A stretch of 64,000 nt of DNA from Luteirhabdus salina (GCA_025384855.1 JALAHT010000003.1:186001-250000), one strand, 5' to 3'; positions 1-8,372 are shown, counted from the first letter of the stretch. Numbers and translations are program-made. The notes: generated by a model from the sequence alone, not told the origin.

Positions 1-651
1 AGGAAAGAGGATAAGCGCTTGACGACTTATTTAAAAGACTATAGAAATGATCTATTATTTGATACATTAGTCGTTGGACGCAATATCAAACTACTGGACG
101 AAAAGAAGAAGGCGTTCGACTTGGTATTGTCGGATAGCCTGAATAAGGAGGTTTTATTTGCAAATCCGTTAACTTTTTCACTAACGACTACTCATAGTCC
201 GTTCAAACTTCAAAACAAAGGCTACAACGAGCTTAAAAATTTTGCCGATCGCGATAACAATTTGGTCGACAGTCTGGTAAACACCATAATCGCGAATCAC
301 GCTGCGTATGATGACTTAATTGAACAAACGCAGTCGCGTATTAACAACGATATTGATGATAACCTGAGCTATTTAAAGAATAATAAAAAATGGGTTGCCG
401 ATCTTCTTACGGGTAATCTGACGGATGAAGTAATCGACTATTTTTTGAGCAAGGAGTATCGTAACAGAGCTGCCTTACATTATGTGTTGGCGTATGGAAA
501 CTTATATCAATTTTTAAAACGGTACCAAACGTATGCCGAGGATATGATTTTACAGATTGACAAAAGGCTAGCGGAAGACTCAGAACAGGAAGAAGTCATA
601 ACGCCAAAAGAGGAGGATAATATAAAAGAAGGTAAGAAGAATACAATATAA
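1..651 (+). CDS. C-terminal part of a DUF6090-like protein (5' end outside window)
   Basis: The frame is open from base 1, so the TTG at 19 need not be the start. The visible residues begin RKEDKRLTTYLKDYRNDLLF. That fits the segment just after the N-terminal membrane helix of Bacteroidota DUF6090 proteins, where a NNWNENRK-like sequence is followed by a soluble helical domain. The rest is helical and charged, rich in Asn and Asp, and ends in an acidic Lys/Glu tail. No catalytic motif is visible and the function of the family is unknown to me. The family call rests on recall of its typical pattern and the truncated 5' end cannot be checked here. The window therefore probably starts inside a gene of roughly 250 codons. 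Confidence 0.6.
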   Translation, partial: RKEDKRLTTYLKDYRNDLLFDTLVVGRNIKLLDEKKKAFDLVLSDSLNKEVLFANPLTFSLTTTHSPFKLQNKGYNELKNFADRDNNLVDSLVNTIIANHAAYDDLIEQTQSRINNDIDDNLSYLKNNKKWVADLLTGNLTDEVIDYFLSKEYRNRAALHYVLAYGNLYQFLKRYQTYAEDMILQIDKRLAEDSEQEEVITPKEEDNIKEGKKNTI

Positions 652-1002
652 GTCCTTCTATATATTTAATATAATGCTATTTTACATAATACATATTATA
701 GTGCAGGTATGTTTATTTGAATAATACGGCGAATAGCGCTTTTTCAGCGATATTATACATAAGTGCAGTATAGTAACGCGCCAGTGTTCCTTATCGTAAT
801 CGTTGACAATTATATTAAAGCCGTTTCTACGAACAAGATTTTATTATTCCAGGCATAAAAAGAGAAAAATACAAAACCTATAAATGATTCTCTGAATGCT
901 TCTGTTATGATATCAGAACACAAGATTTCACACTCTTTTGACATCCCTTTGACACTTTCCATCACGCTCTAATCTATCTTGCCAGTTCAAATCTAAATCG
1001 AG
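652..1002. other. Intergenic region, 351 bp, AT-rich
   Basis: No credible ORF was seen on either strand. The first 270 bp are AT-rich and carry no clear terminator for the DUF6090-like gene. The last 80 bp hold the 11-bp-period TTTnACA array (926-955) described separately, and a weak -7-like sequence TATCTTGC at 975-982, about 28 bp before the ATG at 1003. Confidence 0.5.
926..955 (+). promoter_or_regulatory. Putative operator: three TTTnACA-like direct repeats, 11-bp period
   Basis: The elements TTTCACAC (926-933), TTTTGACA (936-943) and TTTGACAC (948-955) put the G/C of GACA/CACA at 929, 940 and 951, an exact 11-bp spacing. The segment 926-944 matches 5996-6014 upstream of yceI at 18 of 19 positions. 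In both places the last element lies 52 bp before the ATG. Direct repeats near one helical turn are the usual binding geometry of OmpR/PhoB-type winged-helix regulators. The regulator at 5097-5942 has such a domain and is the obvious candidate. That assignment is inference. Confidence 0.55.
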
Positions 1003-1581
1003 ATGAAAACAAGATGGATCGCGTTTCTCGTAATGTTGAGTATCATTACCTCAGGGATGTGCCAGTCGTTGGAAATGTCACAAATTGTCAATGCCGATAA
1101 AAACTGGGGACAAGAATTTATTGCGTTTCCGGTAGATTGGGCATCCGAAATGACGCTTCAGGGCTATGAGGAATTACGGTTTGCACCGCAAAGGTCCAAT
1201 CCCGAGCATGAACAGTTTTGGTCGCTGCTGATGGCCTGGAAGGTGGATGCTACCGTACCCCTATCGCTTGAAACCATCGAGCAGAGCTTTTATCACTATT
1301 TCGACGCGCTAATGAAACCAAACCATTGGGCGCAAGAGTTTCCGGCACCTACCCTTTCGTTTCAGGCAACTGAAACCAACCATTATAGCGGTCGGATGCA
1401 ACTGTTTGATGGTTTTTATACGGGAACGGTTATCAATCTTAACATCGAGGGGTCACAACATTTTTGCACGGTTCAGGAAAAGACAATCGTACTGTTCCGT
1501 ATTTCGCCGCAACCATTTGAAAGTGATATTTGGCAAACGATGCGAAACTTTTCACTTCAGCCCCACGCCTGTAACCCATAA
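1003..1581 (+). CDS. Secreted protein of unknown function
   Basis: A 192-residue protein with a hydrophobic N-terminal signal peptide (residues 1-20, cleavage probably after GMC or MCQ; the Cys at 20 might instead be lipidated). The mature part is mixed alpha/beta and rich in aromatic residues, with two Cys near the C-terminus (C154 and C190) that could pair in the periplasm. I recognise no family or catalytic motif. Its upstream region carries an array of TTTnACA repeats almost identical in sequence and position to that of yceI at 6062. This suggests co-regulation with YceI and a role in an envelope or stress response, which is inference only. Confidence 0.8.
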   Translation: MKTRWIAFLVMLSIITSGMCQSLEMSQIVNADKNWGQEFIAFPVDWASEMTLQGYEELRFAPQRSNPEHEQFWSLLMAWKVDATVPLSLETIEQSFYHYFDALMKPNHWAQEFPAPTLSFQATETNHYSGRMQLFDGFYTGTVINLNIEGSQHFCTVQEKTIVLFRISPQPFESDIWQTMRNFSLQPHACNP

Positions 1582-1657
1582 ACTATTTAGGGTGTTATGT
1601 TAAACCTATCTAAAACGTACCGCTACTTCGGTATATCATTAGTATATTAAATTAATA

Positions 1658-1740
1658 ACACATCGGGGTGCTTAAGGGCAAACAGCTGAGAATATACCCG
1701 TTGAACTTCGCTTGGATAATGTCAACAGAAGGAATATGTA
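1658..1740 (+). promoter_or_regulatory. TPP riboswitch (THI element) aptamer
   Basis: The conserved THI-box blocks are present in order: TCGGGGTGC (1663-1671), CTGAGA (1686-1691), ATACCC (1694-1699), GTTGAAC (1700-1706) and GGATAATG (1714-1721). P2 pairs GGG at 1665-1668 with CCC at 1697-1699. In the P4/P5 arm the usual CTGG/CCAG pairing is replaced by TTGG/TCAA, and CTTC pairs with GAAG, changes that keep the stems. P1 is ACAT (1660-1663) with ATGT (1736-1739). The element binds thiamine pyrophosphate in known cases. An intrinsic terminator follows at once, so ligand binding should end transcription early. The next gene is a sterol desaturase-family gene at 2003 and not a thiamine gene. Confidence 0.88.
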
Positions 1741-1742
1741 AG

Positions 1743-1781
1743 CAAAGGGAATTACATTTTGATGTGTTCCCTTTGTTTTTT
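1743..1781 (+). terminator. Riboswitch-controlled intrinsic terminator
   Basis: A perfect 9-bp stem CAAAGGGAA (1743-1751) / TTCCCTTTG (1767-1775) is followed by six T (1776-1781). It starts four bases after the TPP aptamer. ATGTAA (1736-1741), which includes the P1 3' strand, is complementary to TTACAT (1752-1757) in the terminator loop. The alternative pairing would enclose the 5' arm of the terminator in a loop, a plausible antiterminator that excludes P1. This fits an OFF switch when TPP is bound. The alternative pairing is inferred from complementarity, without folding software. Confidence 0.8.
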
Positions 1782-2002
1782 AATAAAAATGGTTGTATTG
1801 TCTTTTCAATTCAATACAATAAATACACGTTCAACAAATACACGCTAAACAATTTTTGTCACTGGAACTGCGCGCTGCACACCAGCCTCCACCTTATTAC
1901 GGCTGTAGTTCTCTAAAAGTGTGTATTGTTTCAATAGTAACCCCTTATCGTAGCCATTCGCGGTACGGTTACGTAACTAATTTTTAAAAATTTTTCTACT
2001 AT
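1782..2002 (+). other. Leader region between riboswitch terminator and the gene at 2003
   Basis: This holds 221 bp without a credible ORF. No strong TAnnTTTG box was seen, so read-through from the riboswitch promoter is a possible source of transcription for the downstream gene. I see no second structured element. Confidence 0.4.
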
Positions 2003-2935
2003 ATGGATTTTACCAACCCTTTGGTATATGGGGTTCCTTGTTTTCTAGGTTTTATTGCTATTGAGCTTACCTATAGCAAGGTTTTCGATAACAAAAGGCT
2101 CTATAAGTGGAAAGATCTTCGCTCCAGCGTATTCCTCGGAATAGGATCCGTAGTCCTGGGCGCACTACTTAAAACGATTACGGTAATTCTATTTTTCAAC
2201 CTTACCTACGAGCTCTTCAATCCCGTTGTAGATGGAGTTCGCACAAATGTTATGGGTTGGGAGTCCTTCGGATACGCATGGTACGTTTGGTTGGCGTGCA
2301 TGCTATTGGATGACTTTAGCTATTATTGGTTTCATAGGCAGAATCATATGGTGCGCATTTTTTGGGCGGCCCACATCGTGCATCACTCCTCGGACAACTT
2401 TAATCTGGGTACGGCCGTTCGAAACGGTTGGTTTACCATTTTTTATAAGCCACTGTTTTACGTCTGGATCGTTATTATAGGATTTCCACCAGAAATGCTC
2501 GTGGTGTGTCTTGGTATTGAAGCCCTTTGGCAGTTTCAACTACATACACAGTATATCAAGAAGTTAGGATTTCTTGAAACATTTCTTAATACCCATACCA
2601 TGCACCAGGTACATCATGCCCGAAATATCGAATACATGGATAAAAACCATGGCGGTATCCTGAATGTTTTTGATCGTATGTTTGGAACCTATAAACAATT
2701 AGAAGATTCCATAGAAATTGAATACGGGGTATCTAAACCACCAAACTCTTATAACCTATATGTTATTTTAATGCATGAATACCAGAATATTTGGAAAGAT
2801 ATGGCCAAAACAGATAACTGGTATTATAAATTCATGTATGTGTTTGGACCTCCTGGCTGGAGCCACGACGGAAGCACGCTTACCATAAAACAGATACGGC
2901 AGAAAATGAACAACGTCACAACCGAAGTAGACTAA
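2003..2935 (+). CDS. Sterol desaturase / fatty acid hydroxylase superfamily membrane protein
   Basis: A 310-residue integral membrane protein with several hydrophobic segments in the first 110 residues and again at about 145-180. The three histidine clusters of the di-iron superfamily are present: HRQNH (111-115), HIVHH (124-128) and HTMHQVHH (198-205), with H181 also conserved in position. Members hydroxylate or desaturate sterols, fatty acids, carotenoids or ether lipids using O2. The substrate here cannot be told from sequence. The gene stands alone on its strand, 221 bp downstream of a TPP riboswitch terminator, an unusual context. The stop is 43 bp from the convergent M13 peptidase gene. 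Confidence 0.88.
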   Translation: MDFTNPLVYGVPCFLGFIAIELTYSKVFDNKRLYKWKDLRSSVFLGIGSVVLGALLKTITVILFFNLTYELFNPVVDGVRTNVMGWESFGYAWYVWLACMLLDDFSYYWFHRQNHMVRIFWAAHIVHHSSDNFNLGTAVRNGWFTIFYKPLFYVWIVIIGFPPEMLVVCLGIEALWQFQLHTQYIKKLGFLETFLNTHTMHQVHHARNIEYMDKNHGGILNVFDRMFGTYKQLEDSIEIEYGVSKPPNSYNLYVILMHEYQNIWKDMAKTDNWYYKFMYVFGPPGWSHDGSTLTIKQIRQKMNNVTTEVD

Positions 2936-2978
2936 TTTCTTAGTTTATTTCGAACCTATATATCGCAGTTGATTTGTT

Positions 2979-5009
2979 TTACCAAATCTTTATTCGCTCT
3001 TCCTCACCCCTATAGTTCTGCTGTCCGGGTACTACATCGAATGCTTCGTAAAAGGGCGTAAAGTTCATCAATGGCCCGTTCACTCGCCAAATAGGTGGCG
3101 AATGAGGATTGGTAGCCACATAATTACGCAAATATTCATCGCGGGTTTTAACGCGCCAAATCCGTGCAATGGATAGGAAAAAGCGTTGGTCTGGGGTGTA
3201 ACCACCTATTGTAGTGGTATCCTGCCCTTGCTCGGTCATCTTAAAGGCATCGTAGGCAATCGCAATCCCACCATTGTCGGCCGTGTTCTCCCCTACCGTA
3301 AGCGCGCCTTTTAAATGCACGCTGTCCAAAACCGTAAACGAATCATACTGGTCGATGATCTGCTGTGTCTTCGCTTGGAACCTTTGATAATCCTCCTCGG
3401 TCCACCAATTCTTTAAGTTTCCTTCCTTATCGTACTGCGCGCCTTGATCGTCGAAGGCATGGGTAAATTCATGACCTATGACCATTCCGATTCCTCCATA
3501 ATTCACGGCATCGTCGGCATATAAATCGAAATAAGGCGATTGCAGAATTCCCGCCGGGAAGACAATCTCATTCAACGATGGATTGTAATAAGCCGTTACG
3601 GTAGCCGGCGTGGTATGCCACTCATCTCGGTTGGGTGGTTGGTTTAATTGTGCCAATCGATATTTGTAATCATCATTCCGAAGCGCCACCACATTTTCAA
3701 AGAATTTATTGCGATTGATGGTTACATCGTATTCACGCCAAACATCGGGATAGCCGATTTTCTTGTTGATAGCGTATAGCTTTTCCTTTGCCTTCACCTT
3801 GGTAGTATCGGTCATCCAATCCAATGCATCGATACGTTTTTCGAGGGCTTTCTGAAAATTGTTCACCAAATCCAGGGCGCGCTCCTTTGACTCTTCATTG
3901 AAATGACGTTTCACGTATAATTTACCCAAGGCAAACCCAAGGTTCCGGTCTACTTGGCGCACCATTCGCTTAGCGCGTGATTGCTGTTCCGCCTGTCCTG
4001 AAATCGTTTTGCTATAGGCAAACGCGGCATCTTGAAAGTCACTGCTCAACAAGTCGTCATGCGACCGCAACGTATTGGCTTTAAGATAAAGTTTCCAATC
4101 GGTTAACGGAATAGTTGTTAACAGTTGGTTTACCCTATCGTAATAGGCGGGCTGACGTACATTTAGCGAATCGATATCGGCTCCTATGGTTTCAAAAAAG
4201 GATGGCCATCCAATGGCAGGGTTTCGCTTGTCCAATTCTGAAACCGCTATTTTATTGTAGTTTTCCTTTACCACGCGACGTTCGATACGTGTTTTATGGG
4301 TTTCAGCGAGCTTTTTTTCAATGTTGTAAACCGTTTCGGCATGCTGTTTGGCATTATCGTCACCCGTAAGAGTGAATACAGTAGTGAGGTAGATTTTATA
4401 GGCTTCCTGAATACTGGCTACAGAAGCATCATCTTTAAAATAGTAATCACGATCTGGCAGTCCCAAACCCGTTTGCGAAAGGTGAAGGATATTTATGGAA
4501 CTATTCTTCTGGTCGGCCGAAATGTACGGTGCGATTATGGAACCGTCGCCTGTCTTTGTTTGATTGGCAACATACTCCATCATGGAAGGAATATTATCAA
4601 TAGCCTCAATTTTGGTCAAAAGCGGTTGTATGGGCTTAATCCCTCGATTGTTAATGGTAGTAGTATCCATTCCGGAGGCATAAAAATCGCCTACCATTTG
4701 TTCAACCGTTCCAGCTTTATGCTCTACTGACGAGACTTCTTCCAAGATACTCTTCAATAATTCTTGCTGTGGAATGTTCAAGAAGCGGTATGCCCCTACT
4801 CCTACCTGATCTTCAGCGATTACAGCATTTTCGTACCAGGTTTTATTCACATGGTGAAAAAAGTCATCTCCAGGTTCAATTGATTCATCGATACCATCAA
4901 AGACAACGGGTTCGTGCTGGGCTAGGATATCGGTTTCTTCAGAAGAAGATTCATTTTTACAGGAAAATAATGTAGCTACTACGAGGGCGCCAAAAATAAA
5001 ATATTTCAT
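2979..5009 (-). CDS. M13 family zinc metallopeptidase, lipoprotein (PepO/neprilysin-like)
   Basis: 676 residues. The N-terminal signal ends in the lipobox-like LFSC with Cys at 17, so the protein is probably lipid-anchored in the envelope. The zinc motif HEFTH is at 513-517 with catalytic Glu514, and the second motif ENTAD at 574-578 supplies the third zinc ligand, Glu574. A substrate-cleft AYYNPSLNEIVFPAG segment lies upstream, as in neprilysin relatives. The length matches the M13 family (650-700). The usual CxxW C-terminal end is here replaced by IKIW. It likely degrades small peptides at the cell envelope. The gene is transcribed away from the regulator gene at 5097, with 87 bp between them on the same strand. 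Confidence 0.93.
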   Translation of the reverse strand: MKYFIFGALVVATLFSCKNESSSEETDILAQHEPVVFDGIDESIEPGDDFFHHVNKTWYENAVIAEDQVGVGAYRFLNIPQQELLKSILEEVSSVEHKAGTVEQMVGDFYASGMDTTTINNRGIKPIQPLLTKIEAIDNIPSMMEYVANQTKTGDGSIIAPYISADQKNSSINILHLSQTGLGLPDRDYYFKDDASVASIQEAYKIYLTTVFTLTGDDNAKQHAETVYNIEKKLAETHKTRIERRVVKENYNKIAVSELDKRNPAIGWPSFFETIGADIDSLNVRQPAYYDRVNQLLTTIPLTDWKLYLKANTLRSHDDLLSSDFQDAAFAYSKTISGQAEQQSRAKRMVRQVDRNLGFALGKLYVKRHFNEESKERALDLVNNFQKALEKRIDALDWMTDTTKVKAKEKLYAINKKIGYPDVWREYDVTINRNKFFENVVALRNDDYKYRLAQLNQPPNRDEWHTTPATVTAYYNPSLNEIVFPAGILQSPYFDLYADDAVNYGGIGMVIGHEFTHAFDDQGAQYDKEGNLKNWWTEEDYQRFQAKTQQIIDQYDSFTVLDSVHLKGALTVGENTADNGGIAIAYDAFKMTEQGQDTTTIGGYTPDQRFFLSIARIWRVKTRDEYLRNYVATNPHSPPIWRVNGPLMNFTPFYEAFDVVPGQQNYRGEEERIKIW

Positions 5010-5096
5010 CTTGAAAGCGTTTTTTCCAAAGATATAGAATTATTCATACCATTTAATCGAATAAAATGCCATGTTATAATTTTTTAGTAGACGATA

Positions 5097-5942
5097 TTAG
5101 TTATGTATAAGCTTATACCCAACACCATGCACATTGAGAATGCTTATGCCTTCATCAGATTGTAGCTTTTTTCGCAGTTTTGAGATATAGGTATCCAAGC
5201 TTCTCCCTACGATGACACCATTGTCCTCCCAAACGCGTTTGGTCAGTTCTTCGCGCGTCACTACTTGGTTAGGATTCGCACTAAGAATTGTCAGCAATTC
5301 ACATTCCTTGTTCGACAGCGGAATTTCCTCGGATTCTTTTACCAATTTATGCTGTTCTGGGTAGAAGCGAAAGCGTCCCAATTCCAACGATTCTTCGTGA
5401 TGGTCTTCGTGGGGCGTGGTGAAATACCGACTGACAAACACAAATACTACAAAAGCAATGACCAGAAACACCAATACAAAAAACAAGGGTTCATTTCCAG
5501 TTGTTTGTGTGGCTATAAAGTGAAGTTGAATGTCGTAACAATCGCTCGGTAAAATTCTACCGCCACAGGGAACGATATCTTTTTCGGAATCACGAAGCCG
5601 TTGATAGCTATAGGCAACTTCCCCGGTTTCACAGCTAAGGACTTCTACCAAATAATTTGGGGGCAATCCATTTCGGTCGATGGCTGCCTCTATTTCATTT
5701 TGAAGTATGGTGGGATCTACACGAAGATTGTTTTCAAACTGTAGTGAAAAGGCTTCACTGGAAAGCTGTTTTACCGGTAACACTAAGGAGGTGGTATCCT
5801 CCTGGGATTTCAATACTTGATGTCCTACTTCCCGTAAGGTAACCTTCACTTGAGAAGCATTGGGTAGTGGGGTTCCCTTCTTTTGACACCCTCCAGTAAT
5901 GAGGCCTATCAGAAAGCTAAGAAATAGAATTCGTCTTCGCAT
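5097..5942 (-). CDS. Membrane-spanning one-component regulator with OmpR-type winged helix
   Basis: 281 residues in a ToxR-like layout but reversed: N-terminal signal or anchor (1-19, with a loose lipobox TGGC at 16-19), a periplasmic domain of about 130 residues with three Cys (C104, C126, C135), one transmembrane helix at about 153-172, then a cytoplasmic winged-helix DNA-binding domain (187-281) ending in GVGYKL. There is no receiver domain, so it would couple an envelope signal directly to transcription, possibly through disulfide state. It is divergent from yceI (6062). The 119-bp gap holds an 11-bp-period TTTnACA array that is repeated upstream of the secreted gene at 1003. Control of these genes is inferred. 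Confidence 0.82.
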   Translation of the reverse strand: MRRRILFLSFLIGLITGGCQKKGTPLPNASQVKVTLREVGHQVLKSQEDTTSLVLPVKQLSSEAFSLQFENNLRVDPTILQNEIEAAIDRNGLPPNYLVEVLSCETGEVAYSYQRLRDSEKDIVPCGGRILPSDCYDIQLHFIATQTTGNEPLFFVLVFLVIAFVVFVFVSRYFTTPHEDHHEESLELGRFRFYPEQHKLVKESEEIPLSNKECELLTILSANPNQVVTREELTKRVWEDNGVIVGRSLDTYISKLRKKLQSDEGISILNVHGVGYKLIHN

Positions 5943-5974
5943 AAGTGCTACAAAGAACCGAGAATTTCAGCAGA

Positions 5975-6023
5975 TTTTACAACAGTTGACACTTCTTTTA
6001 CACTCTTTTGACATTTTTTGAAC
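5975..6023 (+). promoter_or_regulatory. Putative operator of the adjacent winged-helix regulator, 11-bp-period TTTnACA array
   Basis: The elements are AGTTGACA (5984-5991), TTTTACAC (5996-6003) and TTTTGACA (6006-6013). Their equivalent bases at 5988, 5999 and 6010 are exactly 11 bp apart. A weaker TTTTACAA (5975-5982) and a TTTTTGAAC (6016-6023) extend the series at about 10 bp. The last strong element is 52 bp from the yceI ATG, the same distance as at the 1003 gene. The array lies between the regulator and its divergent neighbour, the classical place for an autoregulated operator. A poor -7 match (TACTTTCA, 6035-6042) would suit an activator-dependent promoter. Confidence 0.55.
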
Positions 6024-6061
6024 CCCTTCCCTCCTACTTTCACCACAAAAAACAAGTCAAC

Positions 6062-6649
6062 ATGAAAACAACTCACATTCTTACCACACTATTCCTTTTA
6101 TTAGTAACGACTTTCGCTTCAGCACAAAGTAGCACGTCGAATACAGAAATCGTAAAATATGCATTGGACGTTTCCAAAAGTGAACTTCACTGGAAAGGAC
6201 ATTATTCCTTTCTGGTAAGTGAACATACGGGTACCGCCACCTTCACCCAAGGCGAACTTATTACGATTAACGGAAATATTACCGGGGGTTCTTTTGAAGT
6301 GGATATGACAAGTATTACCAACGAGGAATATGAAAAAAACGGTCATGGCCCGGTCGACCATCTGAAAGATCCCGATTTTTTTGATGTACAACGCTATCCG
6401 AAAGCTTCCCTTACCATTACCAATGTCACCTTTATTGAAGAGGAAAACAAGCACAAAATGGAAGCCAATATGACCATCAAAGGTATTACCAAACCCATTG
6501 AGTTTTGGCCCACAGTTGATGAGGAGGAGAAAGCGATGGTGGCACATCTTAAGATAGACCGAACTCGTTGGGGGATCGTTTACAATAACGACCTGAAGGA
6601 TCATGCTATTTCGGATGCGATTGAATTAAAGGCTTTTTTACAGTTTTAA
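6062..6649 (+). CDS. YceI family protein, periplasmic
   Basis: 195 residues from the ATG at 6062. That start gives a clean signal peptide (MKTTHILTTLFLLLVTTFASAQ-type) and leaves the upstream operator outside the gene, whereas the in-frame ATG at 6008 would put the operator inside it. The mature part shows YceI lipocalin-like features: LDVSKSELHWKGH near the start, a GGSFEVDM strand, the DFFDVQRYPKASLTI block, and the closing IDRTRWGIVYNN motif. YceI proteins bind polyisoprenoid or amide lipids in the periplasm and are often stress-induced. The stop codon shares TTAA with the stop of the convergent gene at 6646. Confidence 0.9.
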   Translation: MKTTHILTTLFLLLVTTFASAQSSTSNTEIVKYALDVSKSELHWKGHYSFLVSEHTGTATFTQGELITINGNITGGSFEVDMTSITNEEYEKNGHGPVDHLKDPDFFDVQRYPKASLTITNVTFIEEENKHKMEANMTIKGITKPIEFWPTVDEEEKAMVAHLKIDRTRWGIVYNNDLKDHAISDAIELKAFLQF

Positions 6650-7095
6650 ACCAAATATTGAATGGCTTCAGCTGTCCATTCAGAAAACGATTGGATTAAA
6701 AAAGTGGTGCCTTCAGTGGTTACTTCCGAATCTGATGCGGTTGATGCCTTTGCAACCGATTTTACCAAGGTTTGCCAACCTAGGCCTGCAGTAAAGATGG
6801 GAATCATCTGTACCCACTTCGGTTTGTTGTCGTCAAAGGCTGAGCGATATACCGAGGGAAAAGTAACGATAGCAACAATAAGAGCAAAGACCCAAAAATA
6901 GTTGGAGGTATATGCTTCCTTAAAGTGAAACGTTGCATGCTCTGAAAAATAACTAAAGAAGGGTTCAATCAGCACCCCTAACAAAAGTGCCAGCCATTGA
7001 AAAATGGAATGTGGCGCCTTATTTGTTTCAGCATTACCCTCCGATTTATAAATTTCGGTTGATGCCTGATTTCGGTAGATATTGAAATATCCCAT
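6646..7095 (-). CDS. Small membrane protein of unknown function
   Basis: 149 residues with two clear hydrophobic segments (about 33-52 and 66-85) and possibly a third amphipathic one near 95-112. No signal peptide or known motif is visible. The C-terminal 40 residues are polar and rich in Ser/Thr. Its stop codon overlaps that of yceI tail to tail by 4 bp. I do not recognise the family. The open frame, start codon and base composition resemble the neighbours, so it is probably real. Confidence 0.65.
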   Translation of the reverse strand: MGYFNIYRNQASTEIYKSEGNAETNKAPHSIFQWLALLLGVLIEPFFSYFSEHATFHFKEAYTSNYFWVFALIVAIVTFPSVYRSAFDDNKPKWVQMIPIFTAGLGWQTLVKSVAKASTASDSEVTTEGTTFLIQSFSEWTAEAIQYLV

Positions 7096-7385
7096 AACGA
7101 ATAGAATTTGAAGTTAGTTGACTGAAAGATAGTGCAATGAAGCTATTTATCATTGAATTCGAATTCTATTTTATTGAAAGTTTATTCCTGCATGACGTTG
7201 TGTAATAAGATTAATTTTTCGAATAGCTAGGAGCTCTCTTCGTAGAGTAAGAGAATGCATAATCAAAACTTATGTCTTTAAAAATGGTTAATGGGAGATA
7301 ACGAATTTTTTCAAAACATGTCTTTCAAGATTATTCTGCAGACGTATTGAAATCGTAAATTTTCCAGAAAACGTATTGCGAATAC

Positions 7386-7970
7386 CTATTGAACCGTATC
7401 TACTAATTGCCAGATTGCACTGATGTCGGTATCGGGGATAATGGTATCGAAATCTTTGATGGTCTTGTACTTAAGGCGAAAACAATTAATATTTTCTTCA
7501 CAAGGATAGAATTCGTCGATGGTACAAGCCTTATTGTTAAATGATATAATATATGGAGTTTCTTGACGTATTTTATTCTTTTGAACCTTCTGCCCTACCA
7601 CTAAAGCACCTTTTTTCACTAATGGTAAAGAATCTTTTTTTGCTTTGAACAATATAAGGTTGCGATTGGTATTGACGAGTTTCATGGTATGAATCGCATG
7701 ATCTTCAAACTTGCCCATTAACTTCGCAGTGGGAACCTTTTGTTCAGGAAGTGAAAACGTATCGCTCTCTTCACCAAAGAAAACATAATTCAGATTTAGT
7801 TCATGCTTATTACAAAGGGCAATGACTTTGTTAAAGTCTAACGTCTTTCTTCGTTTCCAGGTAGATAACGTATTGGGTTTAATATCCAAAACCTCGCATA
7901 ACGCTTTATCAGACGATAAGTTTAAAAGTTTTTTTAATCGATCTATTATAATATCAGCAGATTGAGCCAT
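7386..7970 (-). CDS. CI-repressor-like HTH transcriptional regulator
   Basis: 194 residues. Residues 5-70 form a phage CI-type helix-turn-helix (ADIIIDRLKKLLNL, then ALCEVLDIKPNTLSTWKRR as recognition region). Residues 85-190 resemble the beta-rich C-terminal domain of LexA/CI-like proteins (DSLPLVKKGALVVGQKV, then PYIISFNN), but I see no convincing Ser-Lys cleavage dyad. Such non-cleavable CI-like proteins are common in flavobacteria outside prophages. No other phage genes are nearby. It is divergent from the large adhesin gene at 8409 with a 438-bp gap, so control of that cluster is possible but unproven. Confidence 0.75.
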   Translation of the reverse strand: MAQSADIIIDRLKKLLNLSSDKALCEVLDIKPNTLSTWKRRKTLDFNKVIALCNKHELNLNYVFFGEESDTFSLPEQKVPTAKLMGKFEDHAIHTMKLVNTNRNLILFKAKKDSLPLVKKGALVVGQKVQKNKIRQETPYIISFNNKACTIDEFYPCEENINCFRLKYKTIKDFDTIIPDTDISAIWQLVDTVQ

Positions 7971-8252
7971 GGTTGTATTTCTAGTTCTATACCAACCACC
8001 CTAGATTGCAGAGCAATATTAAAACGCAACGTTAATTGGGGATTAGGGAGTTAATGTGATGAGTGGCTAATATATAAAAATTGGAGTAAATGAAACGACA
8101 TTTTTTGATTTGTATGTAGAATTCTTAACACTTTGCTTCACAGATTGTAAAAACGATACTCAAATTATAATTTTAGTGAGAATATGATATTTTTAGGTTA
8201 AAAATAATTCTCGAAATGAGATATTTTAACTTTATTTTAAGATTTAAGTTTG

Positions 8253-8260
8253 TATCTTCG
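8253..8260 (+). promoter_or_regulatory. Possible -7 box of the adhesin operon promoter
   Basis: TATCTTCG matches the Bacteroidota -7 consensus TAnnTTTG at all but one fixed position, preceded by T/A-rich sequence. No clear -33 TTTG at the expected distance was seen. Confidence 0.35.
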
Positions 8261-8353
8261 AACTAACAACGACAAAAATACGGCGATAATCGTTAAGTCT
8301 ATATACGCTAATTACTCCTCCCCTTGTATCGCCACAATACCCTGAATTTGATC

Positions 8354-8372
8354 GATACCAATTGCTGGTATC
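8354..8372 (+). promoter_or_regulatory. Inverted repeat in the adhesin 5' leader
   Basis: GATACCA and TGGTATC are perfect 7-bp arms around ATTGC. It lies in the presumed untranslated leader, 36 nt upstream of the ATG at 8409. It could be an RNA hairpin affecting translation or a dimeric repressor site. There is no T-run after it, so it is not a terminator. Confidence 0.4.

Noticed and set aside
1668-1916. 82-codon GTG-start frame on the plus strand
   Set aside because: It runs through the TPP aptamer and terminator, has no family pattern and an atypical composition; the RNA structure explains this DNA better.
6008-6061. Earlier ATG for yceI
   Set aside because: It overlaps the operator array and adds residues before a complete signal peptide; the ATG at 6062 also gives the same 52-bp operator spacing as at the 1003 gene.
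7386-7970. Prophage remnant suggested by a CI-like repressor
   Set aside because: No integrase, structural, lysis or replication genes or att-like repeats are nearby; such regulators are common chromosomal genes in this group.
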